This document shows, piece after piece, positions 57,565 through 64,000 of a stretch of DNA of 64,000 nt. This DNA comes from Buxus sempervirens (taxonomy: Eukaryota; Streptophyta; Magnoliopsida; Buxales; Buxaceae). Each line of letters begins with the position of its first letter. Position 1 is the stretch's first letter. Both the position numbers and the translations under genes were made by a program. The notes below the pieces were generated by a model. The model did not search any database, was not told where the DNA came from, and saw nothing but the letters and a program-made list of their open reading frames with translations. The DNA is taken from the NCBI GenBank assembly GCA_947561395.2, contig OX387183.1, forward strand, positions 41,522,901 through 41,586,900. Reading direction: 5' to 3'.

Positions 57565-59329
57565 TCCCTAAAAAAGGTTTAAAGCTTGCCCCCCTTCTGC
57601 AGAAGCCAGCTTAAGACATCACTAACCAATGTAAATAGAAAAGGAGAGAGAGGATCCATTTGTCTTAGGCTCCTAGAGGATGGGTAAAATACCAGCTACC
57701 GACCCATTAAAGATGAAAAATTGATTATGAAGGTATCCACTAATCCATTTGCGGCACTTATTCCCAAAACCTTTCCATTGAAGTACCAATTCAAGAAATC
57801 CCCACATCACCCTATCATAGGCTTTCTCTAGATCCAACTTTATTAGTAGCCAATGTTTGCTTGATTCCAATCTATCTTGGATGCATTAATTACCAATAAG
57901 GGAGCAATCCAAGATTTGTCGACCCTCAACAAAAGTAGATTAACATGGATCCACAATAGAGGGTACGACCATACTAAGTCTAAGAGAAAGGACTTTAGGA
58001 ATGATTTTATAAAGATTAGTAGTGAGACTTGTAGAACGGAAATCCCTAATTTGCTCTGCACCTTTAATCTTCGGGATTAGGACCTGGAAAGTAGAATTTG
58101 TTACTTTGTTGATGATCCCATAGGTGTAAAATTCCTGCATCACTTCCATGATCGACTCTTTAAGGATATCCCAGTTATCTTGATAAAAAGCAATTGTAAA
58201 TCTATTTGGACCTAGAGCTTTATCCCTAGCCAACTCCTTAATCGCTCTATGAATTTCATCTACATTGAATTCTCTCTCCACCCACTTCTTTTGGTGAGTC
58301 ATCAAAACTCTATCATTACATTCTCTAAGAAAAAGGTAAATGATTGATTAGATCGATAGAGATGGGAATAAAACTCTACCAGAGCCTGAATCATATCCTC
58401 GTGGTCCTTAACTACTTGATCCTCAACTGTGAGCTGGCTTATCATATTCTACCTTCTCCTACCACTGGCCATAACATGAAAGAATTTTGTATTATTATTG
58501 CCATCTTGCCAAGACATCCAAGATTTTTGACGCTAATGTATCTCTTTTGTCTAAGAAAAGCTACAGATCGCTCCTAAGATTACACCTCTATACTGATTCT
58601 TCCATTGATTACTAGCCTCCTCTTCCTTCCTATCAACTTCCTCAATGTCTCTTAATATAGATTTTTTCCTAGCTTCAATACTCCCAAAGGAATCCTGATT
58701 CCATTCATTCAACTTCTGCTTAAGACCTTGAAGAACTCACATGAATTTAAAGCCTGCCCACCCATCTACCTAAGGATACAACTCACCCCACCATCTGGAA
58801 ATCATATCATGAAAAGAAGGGTGAAGAAGCCACATATTCTCAAACCTAAAAGGGTCTGGCCTAGGGCGGAATGATTCATTGGGCAGGGGAGCAAGCATTG
58901 ATTGGTCAAAGGAAATAAGTCAGCCCAAGAGGGGGATGCCAAAAATCTATCTATCTTGGAACATATGTGAGGAGTTTAAAAATCAGACCATGTGAATAGG
59001 CCTTCACTTAGAGGGAAATTGTAACATCTGTGATTTTATTAAATAATCTAAATAATTTATTTTGGGGATTTTAGGAAATTTATTAATTACTTTGTATTAT
59101 TTTATTTAGGTGATGAGGTAGAAGGCCAAGATCTAGAGTCTTTTTAAAATCCAACGGTGGGATGATGCTTTAAAGAGGTAAGTAATATGCATAATTTTCC
59201 CTAGAATCTTATTGGCTTGTTTGATCATGTGGTGTGAGGTTATTGTCAGCACCTCATTTTTGTGCACTGAAAATGCCGAAAATGAGAACCCTAATTGAAA
59301 AAGTCAAACCCAGAAGGGTAAAAAAGTTG

Positions 59330-60060
59330 ACTTTTTGATCTGGCATGAATTGACCACCAAACTTCATACCATTGGATAGAGAATTCCGATACGGTTCCAA
59401 CGGCACCAAGATTGTCCAAATCGGAGTCCAAATGAAGAAGTTATGAGCTGGTCAAAACTAGGAATAGCAGAAATCAACTTTCTGCTAAAATCCAGATCAC
59501 TTGTCTGATCTGGCCCCAACAGAGAGAGCACTTCGACACAATTCCAACGCAACCAAGTTTGCTGGAATCGGGGTCTCGGATAAGAAATTATGAGCAAAAT
59601 CGGTTCCCGGAGGGCAGTTTTGACTTTTTGTTAAAAGCTGAATCAACAGTTCAATTTTATACCGGCGAATAGAGATTTCCGACACGATCCTAACGCAACT
59701 GAATTTGCTAGAATCGGAGTCCGGATAAGGAAGTTATGGGCCGATCAAACCTGGAAATAGCAGAAGTTGGCTTTCTGCTAAACTCCTAATTAGCTGCTCA
59801 ATTTCATACCAGCAGAAAGAGCACATCGACACGATTCCAACGCAACTGAGTTTGCTGGAATCGGAGTCTCGGATAGAGAGATATTAGCAAAATTGGCTCC
59901 GAGACGCGACTTTGCACTTTTGCTAAAAAACCCAAGTTTGTTGCTAAATTCTAGCTCAATGGATAGAGCATCTCGATCTTATTCCAATGACACTAATTTT
60001 GTTGAAATCGGATATCAGATGGCAAAGATATGAGCAATCAAAATCTCAGAAAATCTGCCC
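59330..60060 (+). repeat. About 147-bp degenerate tandem repeats, five units
   Basis: Each unit has a GAGAxxxCCGACACGATTCCA-like start, a TTTGCTGGAATCGGAGT core and a TTATGAGC-like end. The end motif falls at 59441, 59588, 59734, 59882 and 60028, giving spacings of 147, 146, 148 and 146. Units share roughly two thirds of bases by eye. Confidence 0.8.
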
Positions 60061-60432
60061 ACGTGGCAAAAAGGCTGAAAAAAGGACATCAAATAAAAAT
60101 CTAATAATAAAATAACATTATATGATAAATATCTATTCATTAAATTAAATAAAAAATTTTGAAGATACACGTGTGCCTTAAACAAAAAAATCAAAAGAGT
60201 AAAATAATATAAAAATAAAAATAAGCAATTGAATTAAATAAAAATAAAAAATATAAATAAAATAATAAAAAATCAATGGTTAAACGCACATGAGATAAAC
60301 CCATGTGCGTTGGGGGGGATAAGATGGACAGATGTCCATTTGATCAATTATTAAGTCGCCAGATGTCTCATTTTGTATGTTTTATTTTTGGTTATGAGTT
60401 AAAATATTTACTATTTAGTTCATTTTTTTTAG

Positions 60433-60440
60433 TATAAATA
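60433..60440 (+). promoter_or_regulatory. TATA box
   Basis: TATAAATA followed by a GACAAGGGGGACC-type region, like LTR start sites. Confidence 0.45.
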
Positions 60441-61959
60441 GACAAGGGGGACCAGCATATTGAGGCATCTCTCTTGACCGTCCCTTTCGACCAACTTTTT
60501 TTTCTCTTGTCTCTTTCATCCCCCTTTCACGAAGAGTCAAATTTCTCTTCAACTTTCTAAAGCTCTTATTTGTTCCCATCTTGCCCTTCTAAGCACCCAT
60601 TTTAAATCCTCTTGACTCTTTCATTTTCTTGGGAAGCAACCAGAATTTTGGAGATCCTCAGCTTGCTATCCATCGATTCTTGGAGACAACAACATCTTGA
60701 AAAGGAAAGGTAATAGAACGGTGAGCTTACTTTCAACTTTGTAATTCATATATATTAAAATCAGATTTCTTTTTATATCTTTTATTCTTGTTTGAATGCT
60801 CACTTATTAGATATTCTCACTAATCTTTTTCCTTTTGCATGTCTTGGAGTTCCTATGGTAAAGAAACTCTCTAATAAGTAAAGATAAGAGGAACGAGTGG
60901 ATACAAAAGTGCTAAAAAAGGGATTTTATCTTTTATATCGACCCATTTTATATTCTAAGAGGGGTTTTGTCCTCTTATTGTGATCATATTATACCCCTAA
61001 TTACCTCTCCCTCTCTCCTTTCAATTAAGAAAATGGTTTATTATTCAGGTTCTTATTTATTTTGTACATCTTTTACTCATATAGATATGCATCTTCATGT
61101 GTTATTCGGCATGCCTCTGTTTTATGAATTTAAGATGGGCACCACACACATGTAGATAATATTTTAAAGTAAAAGTGGGTTTTCTTCTCATCACTTTCCT
61201 TTCATCTTATAGGAACACTGGTGTCACTACCTGAAACCACACATCGTGTATAACTATACACACGTGGGTCCGGACGTAACCTTGCTCGTAAGCGAATATA
61301 ACCTATAAATTAATTTCGTCTCAAAACATGAAATTCTCATTAATAAACTTAATTATTAGAGTCATAGCGGAATCTAAAAACAATTTTTGATAAAAGGCCA
61401 AACCACTTAGCTATTACATGAAACCAAACATAACACCAAAGGTTCAAAACCTAAATAGTACATGTTCATAAGATTCACTAAACATCATAAATTCAATAAC
61501 TTCTCATTTCTTCTCGTCTCTACGATTATGATAGTTTCCTGTAAAATAGTAAGGGGTGAGTTTACATAAACTCAGTAAGTGGAGTTAATGCACTCCATAT
61601 GATTACATGCTGAATTTCCACTTTACTTAATATAAATACAATCAATATTATATATATATATATAAAGTAAACTGTACTCATGCATGTGTTTCCTATATTC
61701 ATTTATAGTCAATATATATATAGCATATACATAAATCTTGAATATAAGGGATCATGCTCTCTATCAAATCAACGATTAATTTAACAATTAACATCAAAAG
61801 AATTTAACAGAATATATTAAGAATGAAATTCACCATGAAATTGAACCATTTACCTAATAACCAATAATAACAATCACAATAAACAAAAATAAAGATTTAA
61901 ATGATTTATTTAACCAAGCCCACAATAAGATCAGAATGCCAGATCTCAACTTCCAAATA

Positions 61960-62546
61960 GACCATTCGGTCACTGGTACTCTGACTAGTAATTTACACTA
62001 GGAGTATCACATAGCCACATTTCCCAGTAGACACGAAGTCACACCGGGTACTCATACCAGCACTATAAGCCAGGAGTACTCATCAATATTTATATCCCAG
62101 TAGGCGTCCCTCACTGGGTACTCAACTAGGTAATGCACTAGGAGTACGATCCTCCCATCGGTAATCCTTGTGGGTACTTAACTAGTATGTGGCAAATACT
62201 AGAAGTACATCAAATACCATCCCACAAGTGTTCCCAATTGGGTACTAAACTAGTATCTCAACTAGCTGTACAATCATCATAAATCCCCCAACGTTTATTC
62301 ACGGTGGGTACTGTACTAGTGTTTTAACTAGCAGTACAAATTCATAAATCTCCCAACGTTTATTCACGGTGGGTACTATACTAGTGTTTTAACTAGCAGT
62401 ACAAATTCATAAATCTCCCAACGTTTATTCACGGTGGGTACTGTACTAGTGTTTTAACTAGCAGTACAAATTCATAAATATCCCAACGTTTATTCACGGT
62501 GGGTATTGAACTAGCAGTTTTATCACTAGCAGTACACTCATCTCAT
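61960..62546. repeat. 65-bp minisatellite and its degenerate array
   Basis: From 62287 four units start CCCAACGTTTATTCACGGTG, at 62287, 62352, 62417 and 62482 (exact 65-bp period), nearly identical for the first three and diverging in the fourth. Left of them (61960..62286) are older, degenerate units with the same GGGTACT...ACTAG...AGTAC skeleton. Each unit has a self-complementary GGTACT/AGTAC pair. Confidence 0.9.
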
Positions 62547-63172
62547 CTTATGAATTCAGAAATAATATTCACTTAAATACGTAACCAATATATATAACAG
62601 AACATTTCCTCAATCCAACACATCATTTATCTCATGGATAATGCATAGAACCAAACATCCAACGCCCAACACAAATGTGAACACGTTTAAATTTACAAAT
62701 AATAACTCTAACTTACATATGCATAAAGTATAAAATTATAAAATAACATGAAAATAATTCTCATGTGATCTCTTACTGCGATCATGATCTAAAGCAATAT
62801 CCCACCTCGAGAAACATATTACAAAAATAAAAATATCATAAAGTTCACAACACTGTAAATACATGTCATTCCGTAATCTCACCAAAACTCAGAACATGAA
62901 TGAAAAGTAAGATAATTAAAAATTAAGTTCAACCAAAAAGTTGCAGAGTAAAGTAATTAAAATAAAGTTAAACTTCACAAGCAAAATTTTTGCTTTACCA
63001 GAATATTTACCAATGAGTTCACTCCAAAAAGGAACACCCTCTGCAACCACTAATTGAATAATTGAAATTGAGTTTGTACAACCAAAGAATTGAAATTTAG
63101 TTCATTTCAAAAGCAACCTCGTCAGGAATCAAATAATTAAAAATAGGTTTACTCAAACCAACTAAATCAAAA

Positions 63173-63308
63173 TGAGTTCAACCCCAATATTCACGTAAAT
63201 GAGTTCAACCCCAACATTCACGTTGTCACGGTGGACTAAAATATTTATCGTTGAGTTCAACCCCAATATTCCCACTAAAGTATTTACAATTGAGTTCAAC
63301 CCCAATAG
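63173..63308. repeat. Four copies of a short TGAGTTCAACCCCAA motif
   Basis: Copies at about 63173, 63199, 63251 and 63290 with variable spacers. Lies inside the solo LTR. Confidence 0.8.
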
Positions 63309-63894
63309 AACACGTTACCATCAAACCAATCTTTTTTTAATTGCACGATTATTCATATGAAAAACCACATATCCAATAACACCCATCATACCAAAATCAT
63401 AAAAATATCATAGTCTTTCCTCAGATTTATGCTAACACATTCAAGAGCATTCCATAAACTCTAGATTCATACAACATAAAAATCAAATGATGATAATAAG
63501 AGAAATAAAGCATTTTAAGCATAGAGAATGGATTAAAACCACTTACTTTCATAGGTTTAGGGTTGGGTAGCTCCAAAATCACTATTTCTTCACCAAAATC
63601 CTCTTCTCCGTCCTCCAAAACTCACCTCCAATATCAAAAACGGGATTAGGGTTTTAAACTCTTGATTAATATATATTAAAGTCTAATGACCTTTATGCCC
63701 TTCATTAGAAAGATTTAATCTCAGCCGTTGTTTTAAGTTTGATATTAACACTTAAAAAGATTGATCTGGTGGGTGTGCAGACACCTATCTCTTGTACAAT
63801 AACCTATAGCACTTATGCAAAACAAGGACTCTTGACTTGATCAGAGTTGAACCCCATTTATTATTTGAAATTTTGACCAGGTCCTTACAACTGG

Positions 63895-64000
63895 TTAGTA
63901 TCATTTCATTTGGCATATTTCCACACGTGATTTGTGTATATGATCACCATCACCCACTATTTTATGCATTTCATTTAAAAAAAAAAAGGAACATCACACT
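63895..64000. other. Window end, nothing recognised
   Basis: 106 bases after the solo LTR with no recognisable feature. Confidence 0.5.

Larger units (their letters stand above)
45778..59020 (-). mobile_element. 5'-truncated L1 LINE (copy B), split by Athila insertion
   Basis: Two arms, 45778..46241 and 56099..59020, join across the Athila element and its GTCGA duplication. The 3' end is a poly(A) run at 45778..45788 preceded by AATCTTCATTATTGAT on the - strand. Going upstream: zf-RVT (56.1-56.6 kb), RT with intact FADD (LLFADDTLFSVQ near 57.5 kb), the FTIAFYQDNWDILKES block (about 58.2 kb) and the end of the endonuclease (FTWSDF and KIDRFLASPSW near 58.95-59.0 kb). Many frameshifts. 5'-truncated in the endonuclease. 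Confidence 0.83.
59244..61150 (+). mobile_element. LTR-like sequence with TATA box, ends uncertain
   Basis: Starts TGTCAGCACC at 59244, has about 147-bp degenerate repeats (59330..60060), a TATA box TATAAATA at 60433..60440 and then a CT-rich leader, the layout of a long gypsy LTR. No matching second LTR or target duplication was found. It could be a truncated solo LTR or the promoter part of another element. The right end is a guess. Confidence 0.4.
61222..63889 (-). mobile_element. Solo LTR, 2668 bp, gypsy-like
   Basis: Ends TGTCACTACC (left) and CCTTACA (right) with exact 5-bp target duplication ACTGG at 61217..61221 and 63890..63894. No internal domain follows, so it is a solo LTR left by recombination between two LTRs. 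The strand is set to - because read that way it contains ACTCACCCCTTACTATTTT, similar in style to Tekay-like chromovirus LTRs. It holds the 65-bp minisatellite and a short GAGTTCAACCCCAA repeat. Confidence 0.87.

Noticed and set aside
59244..61221. Second solo LTR adjoining the one at 61222
   Set aside because: It starts like an LTR and has a TATA box, but no CA end with a matching 5-bp flank was found, so kept only as low-confidence LTR-like sequence.
62287..62546. CRISPR-like regularly spaced repeats
   Set aside because: Whole 65-base units are repeated with no unique spacers, in a plant solo LTR; this is a minisatellite.

Overview
This is nuclear DNA from a seed plant. It is AT-rich, carries two intron-containing genes with canonical plant splice sites, and is otherwise filled with plant transposable elements: Ty1/copia, Ty3/gypsy chromovirus and Athila-type LTR elements, L1 and RTE LINEs, hAT and Mutator-type DNA elements, a Helitron and a TRIM. 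No bacterial-style operon, CRISPR array, rRNA or tRNA gene was seen. The species cannot be named from the sequence; very long TE-filled introns suggest a mid-size to large genome.

Two complete housekeeping genes were rebuilt exon by exon. LSG1 lies on the + strand (3806..16759, 7 exons, 595 codons) and encodes the circularly permuted GTPase that acts in late cytoplasmic maturation of the 60S ribosomal subunit. TATDN1-like, a TatD-type metal-dependent DNase, lies on the - strand (18419..42062, 12 exons, 320 codons). The genes converge tail to tail across about 1.6 kb. Each has one intron that must use a GC-AG splice pair to keep its frame. All splice phases close without a frameshift or premature stop, so both genes look functional.

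Region by region: 1..3805 is intergenic, with a (TC)n microsatellite, a dispersed repeat, LTR-like sequence and an L1 ORF1 fragment. LSG1 intron 4 (6615..14179, 7.6 kb) holds three hAT-type elements and one MITE-like inverted repeat. TATDN1 introns hold an RTE LINE (20.1-22.4 kb) and an L1 remnant (24.9-25.4 kb). TATDN1 intron 6 (27195..40777, 13.6 kb) holds, in order, a decayed gypsy chromovirus, a 432-bp Mutator-type MITE with 9-bp target duplication, a TRIM with a 307-bp tandem duplication, and a young antisense copia element. A 203-bp Helitron whose terminal hairpin is made of two G-boxes sits just upstream of TATDN1. From 42.7 to 59 kb are two 5'-truncated L1 elements on the - strand; the second is split by a very young 9.9-kb Athila-type element. 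From 59.2 to 61.2 kb is LTR-like sequence with a TATA box and about 147-bp degenerate repeats. From 61.2 to 63.9 kb is a 2.67-kb solo LTR with intact target duplication and a homogenised 65-bp minisatellite.

The genes do not form a pathway together. The window shows two conserved genes kept intact while transposons piled up in their introns and flanks. Element ends were fixed by paired LTRs or TIRs plus target-site duplications read directly. Nothing looks like a wholly new system; the best leads are the GC-AG introns and micro-exons, the in-frame duplication over the LSG1 stop codon, the G-box Helitron, the TRIM tandem structure, and the copia element with one stop codon exactly at the gag/protease boundary.
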